From NCBI RefSeq assembly GCF_020639365.1, contig NZ_JAINUL010000001.1, positions 6,313,936-6,377,935 of the forward strand: a stretch of 64,000 bases of DNA. The letters are read 5' to 3'. The notes beneath the pieces were generated by a model. The model worked only from the letters and a program-made list of their open reading frames with translations, had not been told where the DNA came from and made no database searches. The number at the start of each line of letters is the position of its first letter. Position 1 is the stretch's first letter. The DNA comes from Streptomyces flavotricini (lineage in GTDB: Bacteria > Actinomycetota > Actinomycetes > Streptomycetales > Streptomycetaceae). A program made the position numbers and the translations under genes. Below, one piece after another: positions 45,312 to 54,001 of the stretch.

Positions 45312-45703
45312 GCTCCGACGCAGTACGCCGCATCTCCTCCGGCGGCCCCTACGAGGACGTCATCGGGTACTCCCGCGCCGTGCGGCTCCCGAACGGGCTC
45401 GTGCTCGTCTCCGGCTGCACCGCCGGCGACGCGGGCGGTCCGTACGACCAGACCGTCGCCGCGTTCGGCGTCGCGTTCAAGGCCCTCGCCCAGGCCGGAC
45501 TCGGCCCCGAGGACGTGGTGCGCACCCGCATGTACCTCACCCACGCCCGCGACGTGGAGGAGGTGGGCCGCGCCCACAAGTTGCTCTTCGACGGCGTCCG
45601 GCCCGCCGCGACGATGCTGATCGTCTCCGGCTTCGTCGACCCGTCGATGGTCGTCGAGGTGGAGGTCGAGGCGTACGGCCCGGTGCGGGAGGTGTCCGCA
45701 TGA
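45308..45703 (+). CDS. RidA/YjgF-family enamine deaminase
   Basis: The 131-residue RidA-like protein hydrolyses reactive enamines and imines formed by PLP enzymes. It has NGLVLVSGCTAGD and a C-terminal MVVEVEVEAYGPV, though the substrate arginine of typical RidA appears as VVRTRMYLT. It overlaps priA and hisF by 4 nt on each side, so it is fully built into the operon, probably as protection against side products. Confidence 0.88.
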   Translation: MSSDAVRRISSGGPYEDVIGYSRAVRLPNGLVLVSGCTAGDAGGPYDQTVAAFGVAFKALAQAGLGPEDVVRTRMYLTHARDVEEVGRAHKLLFDGVRPAATMLIVSGFVDPSMVVEVEVEAYGPVREVSA

Positions 45704-46455
45704 CCCTCGCCGTACGAGTGATCCCCTGCCTGGACGTGGACAACGGCCGCGTCGTCAAGGGCGTCAACTTCCAGAACCTGCGCGACGCCGGTGATCCGGT
45801 GGAGATGGCCAAGCTGTACGACGCCGAGGGCGCCGACGAACTGACCTTCCTCGACATCACCGCGTCGTCCGGCAACCGCGAGACCACCTACGACGTGGTG
45901 CGGCGGACCGCCGAGCAGGTGTTCATCCCGCTGACCGTGGGCGGCGGCGTCCGCACCGCGCAGGACGTGGACAAGCTGCTGCGGGCCGGCGCCGACAAGG
46001 TCGGCGTGAACACCGCCGCCATCGCGCGGCCCGAGCTCATCCGGGAGATCGCGGAGCGGTTCGGCCGGCAGGTGCTGGTGCTGTCCGTGGACGCCCGGCG
46101 CACCGCGACCGGTTCCTTCGAGGTCACCACGCACGGCGGCCGCCAGGGCACCGGCATGGACGCCGTCGAGTGGGCGCACCGGGCGGCCGAGCTCGGCGCC
46201 GGGGAGATCCTGCTGAACTCGATGGACGCGGACGGCACCAAGGACGGCTACGACACCGAGATGATCGCGGCCGTGCGGAAGCACGTCAGCGTCCCGGTCA
46301 TCGCCTCGGGCGGCGCCGGGCGGCTGGAGCACTTCGCCCCGGCGATCGCGGCCGGCGCCGACGCGGTGCTCGCCGCCTCGGTGTTCCACTTCGGCGACCT
46401 GCGGATCGGCCAGGTCAAGGAAACGCTGCGCGAGGCGGGCCACCCGGTCCGCTGA
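45700..46455 (+). CDS. hisF: Imidazole glycerol phosphate synthase, cyclase subunit
   Basis: HisF joins ammonia from HisH with PRFAR to give imidazole glycerol phosphate and AICAR. The 251-residue barrel has RVIPCLDVDNGRVVKGVNF with catalytic Asp12, LTVGGGVRTAQDV and VIASGGAGRLEHF. It is the last gene of the his operon; a weak hairpin (46487-46503) follows. Confidence 0.96.
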   Translation: MTLAVRVIPCLDVDNGRVVKGVNFQNLRDAGDPVEMAKLYDAEGADELTFLDITASSGNRETTYDVVRRTAEQVFIPLTVGGGVRTAQDVDKLLRAGADKVGVNTAAIARPELIREIAERFGRQVLVLSVDARRTATGSFEVTTHGGRQGTGMDAVEWAHRAAELGAGEILLNSMDADGTKDGYDTEMIAAVRKHVSVPVIASGGAGRLEHFAPAIAAGADAVLAASVFHFGDLRIGQVKETLREAGHPVR

Positions 46456-46486
46456 CCGCCGCCGGGCCGTACCGGCCGGGACGACG

Positions 46487-46503
46487 CGGGGGCATCGCCC
46501 CCG
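46487..46503 (+). terminator. weak terminator after hisF
   Basis: CGGGGGC and GCCCCCG form a 7 bp stem with a 3 base loop, 32 bases after the hisF stop, in a generally G/C-rich gap before a convergent gene. Confidence 0.4.
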
Positions 46504-46532
46504 GTCCCCGGCCGGCCGGCGCCCGGAGCGAT

Positions 46533-46970
46533 CTAGCGGAAGTCGTCGAACGAGTCGGAGTCGTCCTGCTGCTCCGGCGCCTGCGGCTTCTCCTGCTTGT
46601 CGGCCTCCTGCTTGCCGGTCTGCCCCTGCTCGCGCACCTGGCGGAAGACCACCGCGGCGGCGTGGAAGTCACCGGCCTTGTCACCCGGCTGGAGGGTGGC
46701 GACCGGCTCGCCGGCGCAGTCCGCGTCCGCGAACAGCAGGGCCTCCGAGTCGGTCCTGTTCACGGCTTCGACGACCATCGACGAGGCGGACGGCAGCGCG
46801 TGACACTGGTCCGCGCCGACGTCCTTGATCTGGGCGTTCTTCTCGGCGTCGTGCTGGTCCACGTACACGTAGTCGAGGGCCTTGCCCTCGTCGGCGAACG
46901 CCTGGGCTCCGGCGGGGAGGACCAGTGCGAGGGCTCCGGCGAGCGCGGCTGCAGTGGTGCGAAGACGCAT
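46533..46970 (-). CDS. secreted protein of unknown function
   Basis: The 145-residue precursor has a signal peptide (MRLRTTAAALAGALALVLPAGAQAFA) and a mature part of about 120 residues with two cysteines (GADQCHAL and DADCAGEP), then a Gln/Glu/Asp-rich tail ending DSDSFDDFR. I recognise no family. GGAAGGAA precedes the ATG. It points against the his operon and is a separate unit. Confidence 0.75.
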   Translation of the reverse strand: MRLRTTAAALAGALALVLPAGAQAFADEGKALDYVYVDQHDAEKNAQIKDVGADQCHALPSASSMVVEAVNRTDSEALLFADADCAGEPVATLQPGDKAGDFHAAAVVFRQVREQGQTGKQEADKQEKPQAPEQQDDSDSFDDFR

Positions 46971-47136
46971 GGGGGTTCCGTTCCTTCCACGGTGACGACA
47001 CCGAACCGGTCGGCATCCGTGACGGAGCGTAGGGAGGGGACGGGGTGCGGAAACCTTTCCCCCGGGGGGCGCCATGCCGTTTTCACCGGCCCGGCGGAAC
47101 CGGCGCCCCGCGGCGCCCGCCCCGGACCCCCGTTCC

Positions 47137-47769
47137 TCAGATGCCGAGCTTGGCCGCCGTCAGCTTGGCGACGGCCTCTTTCGGGCCGTCCAGCTCCACC
47201 GCGGCCGCGTCCTGGCGGCCGAAGCAGAAGAGGGTCAGCTCGCCCGGCTCGCCGGTGACCGTCACCACCGGGGTGCCCTTGTGCGCCACCGCCGTCTGGC
47301 CGTTCGGGCGGCGCAGCACCAGGCCCACCGGTGAGCGGCGGCCCGTCAGCCGCGCCAGCTTCTCCAGACGGGACCACAGGGCGTCCGAGAACACCGGGTC
47401 CAGCGCGCGGGGCGACCAGTCCGGCTGGGCGCGCCGTACGTCCTCGGCGTGCACGTAGAACTCCACCGCGTTGGCGGCCTCGTCGATCTGCTTCACCGAG
47501 TAGAGGGACATCTTCGGCGGGCCGGTCCGGATCAGCTGGATCAGTTCCTCGTACGGCTTGGCCGTGTACTCGGCCATCGCCTTGTCCAGCCGGTCCTTCA
47601 GGACGTTCAGCAGCAGGCCGCCCGCCGCGTCCGGGCGGCGCTCCCGGACCACCACGTGCGCGGCCAGTTCCCGGGCCCGCCAGCCGTCGCACAGCGTCGG
47701 CGCCTCCGGCCCGACCGCTTCCAACAGGTCCGCCAGCAGCAGGCGTTCGCGCTTCGCATGGGTAGACAT
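47137..47769 (-). CDS. TIGR03085-type metal-binding protein (MDMPI/DinB fold)
   Basis: The 210-residue protein begins MSTHAKRERLLLADLLEAVG and has CDGWRARELAAHVVVRERRPD and EFYVHAEDVRRAQPDW, whose histidines match the metal site of the mycothiol-dependent maleylpyruvate isomerase family. It probably uses mycothiol or another thiol cofactor; substrate unknown. Confidence 0.82.
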   Translation of the reverse strand: MSTHAKRERLLLADLLEAVGPEAPTLCDGWRARELAAHVVVRERRPDAAGGLLLNVLKDRLDKAMAEYTAKPYEELIQLIRTGPPKMSLYSVKQIDEAANAVEFYVHAEDVRRAQPDWSPRALDPVFSDALWSRLEKLARLTGRRSPVGLVLRRPNGQTAVAHKGTPVVTVTGEPGELTLFCFGRQDAAAVELDGPKEAVAKLTAAKLGI

Positions 47770-47862
47770 GGGGGCCACCCTACGACCGCGGGCCGTGCTT
47801 TGCCCGCCCATCAGGCGGACGGTGATCCTTCCCTGCCGTCCGGGCGCGGCACAATGGCCCCC

Positions 47863-48216
47863 ATGAGTACGTCCTCCCTCGATCCCGCCATCGCCGCCCG
47901 CCTCAAGCGCTCCGCGGACGGCCTGGTCCCGGCCATCGCCCAGCAGTACGACACCGGTGAGGTGCTCATGCTCGGCTGGATGGACGACGAGGCCCTGCAC
48001 CGCACCCTGACCACCGGCCGCTGCACCTACTGGTCCCGCAGCCGCCAGGAGTACTGGGTGAAGGGGGACACGTCCGGCCACTTCCAGCACGTGAAGTCCG
48101 TCGCCCTCGACTGCGACGCCGACACCCTCCTCGTCAAGGTCGACCAGGTCGGCGCCGCCTGCCACACGGGCGCCCGCACGTGCTTCGACGCCGATGTCCT
48201 TCCGCTGGCCGAATAG
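47863..48216 (+). CDS. hisI: Phosphoribosyl-AMP cyclohydrolase
   Basis: HisI opens the purine ring of PR-AMP, an early histidine step. The 117-residue monofunctional enzyme has the metal ligands Asp83, Cys84, Asp85 and Asp87 (DCDADTLLVKVDQ) and Cys100/Cys107 (ACHTGARTCF). No PR-ATP pyrophosphatase domain is attached. An in-frame ATG at 47854 would add three residues. It lies apart from the main his operon and only 19 bases before trpE. Confidence 0.94.
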   Translation: MSTSSLDPAIAARLKRSADGLVPAIAQQYDTGEVLMLGWMDDEALHRTLTTGRCTYWSRSRQEYWVKGDTSGHFQHVKSVALDCDADTLLVKVDQVGAACHTGARTCFDADVLPLAE

Positions 48217-48235
48217 GTAGGTAGGGTCCCACCCC

Positions 48236-49726
48236 ATGGATCTTGAGACGTTCCGCAAGCTCGCGGCGGACCGCCGCGTCATCCCCGTGAGCCGCAAGCT
48301 GCTGGCCGACGGTGACACCCCCGTCGGGCTCTACCGCAAGCTGGCCGCCGAACGCCCGGGCACCTTCCTCCTGGAGTCCGCCGAGAACGGCCGCTCCTGG
48401 TCCCGCTACTCCTTCGTCGGCGTCCGCAGCGCCTCCACGCTGACCGTCCGGGGTGGCCGCGCGCACTGGATCGGGACCCCGCCCGTCGGCGTCCCCACCG
48501 ACGGCGACCCGCTCGACGCCCTGCGCGCCACCGTCCAGGCCCTGCACACGCCCCGCGACCTCGCCGCCGGGATGCCGCCCTTCACCGGCGGCATGGTCGG
48601 CTACCTCGGCTACGACATCGTGCGCCGCCTGGAGCGCATCGGCGAGCAGACCGCCGACGACCTGGAGCTGCCCGAGCTGACCATGCTGCTCACCTCCGAC
48701 CTGGCCGTCATGGACCACTGGGACGGCACGGTCCAGCTCATCGCCAACGCCATCAACCACAACGACCTCGACACCGGCGTGGACGAGGCGTACGCGGACG
48801 CGGTGGCCCGGCTCGACGCGATGGAGGCCGACCTCGCGCGGCCCGCCCCGTACACGCCCACCCCGCTGCCCGCCTCCGAACTGCCGGAGTTCTCGGCGCT
48901 GTGGGGCGGCGAGAAGTACCAGGAGGCCGTCGAGGACATCAAGGAGCGGATCCGGGCCGGCGAGGCCTTCCAGGTCGTGCCCTCGCAGCGGTTCGAGACC
49001 CCCTGCGCCGCCTCCGCGCTGGACGTCTACCGGGTGTTGCGGGCCACCAACCCGTCCCCGTACATGTACCTGTTCCGCTTCGAGAACGGCTTCGACGTCG
49101 TCGGGTCCAGCCCCGAGGCCCTGGTCAAGGTCGAGGACGGGCGGGCCATGGTCCACCCGATCGCCGGAACCCGCCACCGCGGGGCCACCCCGCAGGAGGA
49201 CCACGAGCTCGCCGAGGAGCTGCTGGCCGACCCCAAGGAGCGCGCCGAGCACCTGATGCTCGTCGACCTGGGCCGCAACGACCTGGGCCGGGTCTGCGAG
49301 CCGGGATCGGTCGAGGTGGTCGACTTCATGTCGATCGAGCGGTACTCGCACGTCATGCACATCGTCTCGACCGTCACCGGCCGGGTCGCCGAGGGCCGGA
49401 CCGCCTTCGACGTGCTGACCGCCTGCTTCCCGGCGGGCACCCTCTCGGGCGCGCCCAAGCCGCGCGCCATGCAGATCATCGAGGAGCTGGAGCCCACCCG
49501 GCGCGGCCTCTACGGCGGCTGCGTCGGCTACCTCGACTTCGCCGGCGACTCCGACACGGCCATCGCCATCCGCACCGCGCTGCTGCGCGACGGCACGGCG
49601 TACGTCCAGGCGGGCGCGGGAGTCGTCGCGGATTCGGTGCCCGAGCTGGAGGACCTGGAGTGCCGCAACAAGGCCGCCGCCGTGCTGCGCGCGGTGGGAG
49701 CGGCGAACCGGCTGAACGGCTCGTGA
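48236..49726 (+). CDS. trpE: Anthranilate synthase component I
   Basis: TrpE makes anthranilate from chorismate and ammonia. The 496-residue protein has the N-terminal feedback site LLES (45-48), where tryptophan binds, and the C-terminal chorismate-binding part with IKERIRAGEAFQVVPSQRF, SSPEALVKV, MVHPIAGTRHRG, MLVDLGRNDLGRV and TLSGAPKPRAMQII. The glutaminase subunit (TrpG) is not encoded here. Close to hisI, so probably cotranscribed with it. Confidence 0.95.
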   Translation: MDLETFRKLAADRRVIPVSRKLLADGDTPVGLYRKLAAERPGTFLLESAENGRSWSRYSFVGVRSASTLTVRGGRAHWIGTPPVGVPTDGDPLDALRATVQALHTPRDLAAGMPPFTGGMVGYLGYDIVRRLERIGEQTADDLELPELTMLLTSDLAVMDHWDGTVQLIANAINHNDLDTGVDEAYADAVARLDAMEADLARPAPYTPTPLPASELPEFSALWGGEKYQEAVEDIKERIRAGEAFQVVPSQRFETPCAASALDVYRVLRATNPSPYMYLFRFENGFDVVGSSPEALVKVEDGRAMVHPIAGTRHRGATPQEDHELAEELLADPKERAEHLMLVDLGRNDLGRVCEPGSVEVVDFMSIERYSHVMHIVSTVTGRVAEGRTAFDVLTACFPAGTLSGAPKPRAMQIIEELEPTRRGLYGGCVGYLDFAGDSDTAIAIRTALLRDGTAYVQAGAGVVADSVPELEDLECRNKAAAVLRAVGAANRLNGS

Positions 49727-49748
49727 CCCGGTAGGGGATAGTGGGTAC

Positions 49749-50396
49749 GTGAGTGCCGTACCCCCACCCCGAACCGACGCCGACGCCCCCGCCGCCCCGC
49801 AGGCCCCGGACGGCCGCGGCGGCCGCCGCAGCGTGGCCGTCGCCCTGCTGCTCGGCGCGCTCGGCGCCACCGTCGTCCTGCTCGCCTCCGGCCGCGTCTG
49901 GGCCCGGGGCACCGCCGCCGTCGGGGGCGGCTCGCTGCCGCTCACCGCGGACGGGCGGGCCGTCACCGGGCTGCCGGCGGCCCTGGCCATCGTGGGCCTC
50001 GCGGCCCTGGTGGCCGTGTTCGCCGTACGCGGCAGGAGCCGGCTGCTGGTCTCCGGGCTGCTCGCGCTGAGCGGCCTGGGAGCGGCCGTGGCGGCCGTAC
50101 TGGGCGCCGACGACCGACGGGCCCTGGACGCGCAGGCCGCCCGTACGACGGCGGACACCGCGGCGCAGGTGGGGGCGCTGACCCACACGGCCTGGCCGTA
50201 CGTCACGGCCGCCGGCGCGGCCCTGATCCTGGTCGCCGGACTGCTGGCCCTGCGGTTCGGCAGCGGCTGGCCGGCGATGGGCGGCCGCTACGAGCGGGAC
50301 GGCAGCCCCCGGCCCCGCAAGGCGGCGGTGGTGGACCCCGACCGGCCCGAGGACCTGTGGAAGGCCCTGGACCGCGGCGAGGACCCCACCCGCTGA
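49749..50396 (+). CDS. Trp-operon-associated membrane protein (TIGR02234)
   Basis: The 215-residue protein has four membrane segments (SVAVALLLGALGATVVLLA, ALAIVGLAALVAVFAV, LLVSGLLALSGLGAAVAAVLG, YVTAAGAALILVAGLLAL). It fits the family found beside trpE in actinobacteria, without known role. The last part ends DLWKALDRGEDPT. GTG start 22 bases after trpE. Confidence 0.82.
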   Translation: MSAVPPPRTDADAPAAPQAPDGRGGRRSVAVALLLGALGATVVLLASGRVWARGTAAVGGGSLPLTADGRAVTGLPAALAIVGLAALVAVFAVRGRSRLLVSGLLALSGLGAAVAAVLGADDRRALDAQAARTTADTAAQVGALTHTAWPYVTAAGAALILVAGLLALRFGSGWPAMGGRYERDGSPRPRKAAVVDPDRPEDLWKALDRGEDPTR

Positions 50397-50511
50397 CCGC
50401 GCATCCCGCCCGGTGCGGGACAATGAGCACCGAGCATTCGACGCAAGCCGTGTTCTGCGAACACCGCGCGTCTTCTGAACACCCTGCGACAGAGCAAACG
50501 AGGAGCAACTC

Positions 50512-50763
50512 ATGGCGGGCACTAGCCACGGACACACCCCGGCCGCCTGGACCGGTGTCATCATCGCCTTCATCGGTTTCTGCATCTCCGGCGCCTTCAT
50601 GGTGCTCGCCAACCCGCTCGGGTTCTGGGCCGGTCTCGTCGTCGTCGCGCTCGGCGGTGTGGTCGGTCTGGCGATGAAGGCCGCGGGCATGGGCATGCCG
50701 AAGCCCGCCCACGAGGACCTGGCCGTGGTCATCGCCGCGAACAAGGCCACCGCCAAGGTCTGA
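50512..50763 (+). CDS. HGxxPAAW-family small membrane protein
   Basis: The 83-residue protein carries the name-giving motif SHGHTPAAWTGV at its start, two hydrophobic segments (IIAFIGFCISGAFMVLA and GLVVVALGGVVGLAM) and a KPAHEDLAVV tail. It is a conserved actinobacterial protein of unknown function near trp genes. A terminator follows directly. Confidence 0.82.
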   Translation: MAGTSHGHTPAAWTGVIIAFIGFCISGAFMVLANPLGFWAGLVVVALGGVVGLAMKAAGMGMPKPAHEDLAVVIAANKATAKV

Positions 50764-50790
50764 CCGGCCGGGTGCCGGTGAACGGTTTCG

Positions 50791-50820
50791 AAAGGCGCGG
50801 CCCGGTTGGGCTGCGCCTTT
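50791..50820 (+). terminator. intrinsic terminator with T-run
   Basis: AAAGGCGCGGCCC (50791-50803) pairs with GGGCTGCGCCTTT (50808-50820), one G-T pair, followed by TGTC. With its T-run it is one of the clearest rho-independent terminators in the window. Confidence 0.88.
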
Positions 50821-50845
50821 TGTCATGAGCGGAGAGAATCAGCGC

Positions 50846-51331
<486 letters not shown>

Positions 51332-51348
51332 GGACCGGGAGATTTCCT

Positions 51349-51432
51349 ATGAATCTCCGATTCCGAATGTCCATTCCATGGGACGCCGTCAACCGCGTGC
51401 GGAGGGCAAGGCCTCCTGCGGATACCATTTGA
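51349..51432 (+). CDS. possible 27-aa leader peptide upstream of trpC
   Basis: An ATG with GGGAG seven bases upstream opens a 27-codon frame (MNLRFRMSIPWDAVNRV, stop at 51430-51432) with a single Trp codon at position 11. It ends 8 bases before a perfect 8 bp dyad. Third positions are poor in G/C, unlike genes here. One Trp is too few for classical attenuation, so it may be chance. Confidence 0.25.
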   Translation: MNLRFRMSIPWDAVNRVRRARPPADTI

Positions 51433-51439
51433 TTGCTGA

Positions 51440-51465
51440 CCTTGCAGTTGTACGTGTCTGCAAGG
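51440..51465. promoter_or_regulatory. perfect 8 bp dyad upstream of trpC
   Basis: CCTTGCAG (51440-51447) and CTGCAAGG (51458-51465) flank a 10 base spacer, 38 bases before the trpC GTG. It could be an operator or an RNA hairpin controlling the trpC-trpM-trpB-trpA genes. Confidence 0.5.
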
Positions 51466-51502
51466 CGGCCGACCGTCATCGACCCGGAAGGGGGCCGCTC
51501 GC

Positions 51503-52312
51503 GTGAGTGTGCTCGACGAGATCATCGAAGGGGTCCGCGAAGACCTTGCCGAACGGCAGGCCCGCGTGAGCCTCGACGAGCTCAAGGAGCGTGCCGCCAA
51601 GGCGCCCCAGGCCAAGGACGGCGTCGCTGCCCTGCGCGGCGACAGCGTCAAGGTGATCTGCGAGGTCAAGCGCTCCAGCCCCTCCAAGGGCGCGCTGGCC
51701 GCCATCGCCGATCCGGCCGGGCTGGCCGCCGACTACGCGGCGGGCGGTGCGGCGGTCATCTCCGTCCTCACCGAGCAGCGCCGTTTCGGTGGCTCGCTGG
51801 CCGACCTGGAGGCCGTCCGCGCCCGCGTGGACATCCCGATCCTGCGCAAGGACTTCATCGTCACGGCGTACCAGCTGTGGGAGGCCCGCGCCTACGGCGC
51901 CGACCTCGTGCTGCTGATCGTCGCGGCCCTGGAGCAGGAGGCCCTCGTCTCCCTGATCGAGCGGGCCGAGTCCATCGGGCTCACCCCGCTCGTCGAGGTC
52001 CACGACGAGGACGAGGTCGAGCGCGCGGTTGCGGCCGGCGCCAAGATCATCGGCGTCAACGCCCGCAACCTCAAGGACCTCAAGGTCGACCGCTCCACCT
52101 TCGAGCGCGTCGTCGGCGAGATCCCGGCCCACATCGTCAAGGTTGCCGAGTCCGGCATCCGCGGGCCGCACGACCTGATCGCCTACGCCAACGAGGGCGC
52201 CGACGCCGTCCTCGTCGGGGAATCCCTGGTCACCGGACGCGACCCGAAGGCGGCCGTGGCCGACCTCGTCGCCGCCGGCGCCCACCCCGCCCTGCGCCAC
52301 GGACGGAGCTGA
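51503..52312 (+). CDS. trpC: Indole-3-glycerol-phosphate synthase
   Basis: TrpC closes the indole ring from CdRP. The 269-residue barrel has CEVKRSSPSKG with the catalytic Lys and Glu, ILRKDFIV, PLVEVHDEDEVERAV, GVNARNLKDLKVD and ESGIRGPHDL. It is monofunctional. A 171 bp gap with its own signals precedes it, so it can start a separate transcript. Confidence 0.96.
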   Translation: MSVLDEIIEGVREDLAERQARVSLDELKERAAKAPQAKDGVAALRGDSVKVICEVKRSSPSKGALAAIADPAGLAADYAAGGAAVISVLTEQRRFGGSLADLEAVRARVDIPILRKDFIVTAYQLWEARAYGADLVLLIVAALEQEALVSLIERAESIGLTPLVEVHDEDEVERAVAAGAKIIGVNARNLKDLKVDRSTFERVVGEIPAHIVKVAESGIRGPHDLIAYANEGADAVLVGESLVTGRDPKAAVADLVAAGAHPALRHGRS

Positions 52313-52320
52313 CCCGTCCC

Positions 52321-52530
52321 ATGGCCCCCAACCGTCCCACCGTCCGCACCCGGCCGGGCCGCGGCCCGGCCGGCGTGCCGACGGCGTACGCGCCCCTGGC
52401 GCGCGGCTGCCGCCCCCGCGGCTGCCGCGCCCCGGCCCGGCGCGTGCACGGGCGGCGGGTCCGGTACGTGATCGGCTCCGAGCCCGGTCAGGTCAACGGC
52501 ATGCGATGGCGCACCGCAGGCGCGCTGTAA
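52321..52530 (+). CDS. trpM: TrpM-like small basic protein
   Basis: The 69-residue, Arg/Pro-rich protein has two cysteines in GCRPRGCRAPARRVHGRRVR and a conserved-looking C-terminus YVIGSEPGQVNGMRWRT. It lies 8 bases after trpC and before trpB, where S. coelicolor has trpM (trpX), a small modulator of tryptophan synthesis and differentiation. Assignment rests on position, size and character. Confidence 0.7.
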   Translation: MAPNRPTVRTRPGRGPAGVPTAYAPLARGCRPRGCRAPARRVHGRRVRYVIGSEPGQVNGMRWRTAGAL

Positions 52531-52756
52531 CGAGGACCGCCCCGGTCCGGTACGCCCGGCGCCACCGTTTCGTCTCCACGGTGCCGGCGTACCGCCCCCG
52601 GCGGTACTCGCTTACGGTCCGTCGCCCCGGGCCGCCGGCCCCGGGCACGGGCCGCTGCCCCGTACGCATCCCCACCCCCGCAGCGGGGTGCGCGTGCGGC
52701 GGGCCCGCGGCGCAATACGGTGCACCCATCCCATCGCACCCGTAGGAGTACTGGCC

Positions 52757-54001
52757 ATGTCCAGCAACTCGTTCTTCATTCCGGACCCGGAGGGTCACAC
52801 CCCGAACGCCGAGGGCTACTTCGGCGACTTCGGCGGCAAGTTCATCCCGGAGGCGCTCGTCGCCGCCGTCGACGAGGTCGCCGTCGAGTACGAGAAGGCC
52901 AAGGGCGACCCGGCCTTCGCGGCCGAGCTCAACGACCTCATGGTCAACTACACCGGCCGGCCCAGCGCCCTCACCGAGGTGCGCCGGTTCGCCGAGCACG
53001 CCGGCGGCGCCCGGATCTTCCTCAAGCGCGAGGACCTCAACCACACCGGCTCGCACAAGATCAACAACGTGCTGGGCCAGGCGCTGCTCACCAAGCGCAT
53101 GGGCAAGACCCGCGTCATCGCCGAGACCGGAGCGGGCCAGCACGGCGTGGCCACCGCCACCGCCTGCGCCCTCTTCGGCCTCGAGTGCACCGTCTACATG
53201 GGCGAGATCGACACCCAGCGCCAGGCCCTGAACGTGGCCCGCATGCGGATGCTGGGCGCCGAGGTCATCGCCGTGAAGTCCGGCTCCCGGACCCTCAAGG
53301 ACGCCATCAACGAGGCGTTCCGCGACTGGGTCGCCAATGTGGACCGCACCCACTACCTCTTCGGTACGGTCGCCGGCCCGCACCCCTTCCCGGCCATGGT
53401 CCGAGACTTCCACCGGGTCATCGGCGTCGAAGCCCGCCGCCAGATCCTGGAGCGCGCCGGCCGGCTGCCCGACGCCGTCGCCGCCTGCGTCGGCGGCGGC
53501 TCGAACGCCATCGGCCTCTTCCACGCCTTCATCCCGGACACCGGGGTCCGCCTGGTCGGCTTCGAGCCCGCCGGGCACGGCGTCGAGACGGGCGAGCACG
53601 CGGCCACGCTGACCGCGGGCGAACCGGGGATCCTGCACGGCTCCCGCAGTTACGTCCTCCAGGACGAGGAAGGCCAGATCACCGAGCCGTACTCGATCTC
53701 GGCCGGCCTGGACTACCCCGGCATCGGCCCGGAGCACTCCTACCTCAAGGACATCGGCCGCGGCGAGTACCGCGCGGTCACCGACGACGCCGCGATGCAG
53801 GCCCTGCGCCTGCTCTCCCGCACGGAGGGCATCATCCCGGCGATCGAGTCGGCGCACGCGCTCGCGGGCGCCCTCGACCTGGGCAAGGAACTCGGCGAGG
53901 ACGGGCTGATCGTGGTCAACCTGTCCGGCCGCGGCGACAAGGACATGGACACGGCGGCCCGCTACTTCGGGCTGTACGACGGCGAGGGGGAGACCAAGTG
54001 A
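52757..54001 (+). CDS. trpB: Tryptophan synthase beta subunit
   Basis: TrpB joins indole and serine using PLP. The 414-residue protein has PLP-binding Lys101 in KREDLNHTGSHKINN, GAGQHGVATATACA, the phosphate loop CVGGGSNAIG and SAGLDYPGIGPEHSYL. ATG 52757 has AGGAG at 52744-52748. The 226 bp gap after trpM suggests an extra promoter or control site, unlike the tight trpB-trpA junction. Confidence 0.97.
   Translation: MSSNSFFIPDPEGHTPNAEGYFGDFGGKFIPEALVAAVDEVAVEYEKAKGDPAFAAELNDLMVNYTGRPSALTEVRRFAEHAGGARIFLKREDLNHTGSHKINNVLGQALLTKRMGKTRVIAETGAGQHGVATATACALFGLECTVYMGEIDTQRQALNVARMRMLGAEVIAVKSGSRTLKDAINEAFRDWVANVDRTHYLFGTVAGPHPFPAMVRDFHRVIGVEARRQILERAGRLPDAVAACVGGGSNAIGLFHAFIPDTGVRLVGFEPAGHGVETGEHAATLTAGEPGILHGSRSYVLQDEEGQITEPYSISAGLDYPGIGPEHSYLKDIGRGEYRAVTDDAAMQALRLLSRTEGIIPAIESAHALAGALDLGKELGEDGLIVVNLSGRGDKDMDTAARYFGLYDGEGETK

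Noticed and set aside
50825..50845. ATG 50825 as start of the DUF2752 gene
   Set aside because: It follows the terminator T-run immediately and has no ribosome site; GTG 50846 has one.
52506..52745. 79-codon frame between trpM and trpB
   Set aside because: It overlaps the TrpM-like gene, has no ribosome site, and its product is Arg/Pro-rich random-looking sequence.
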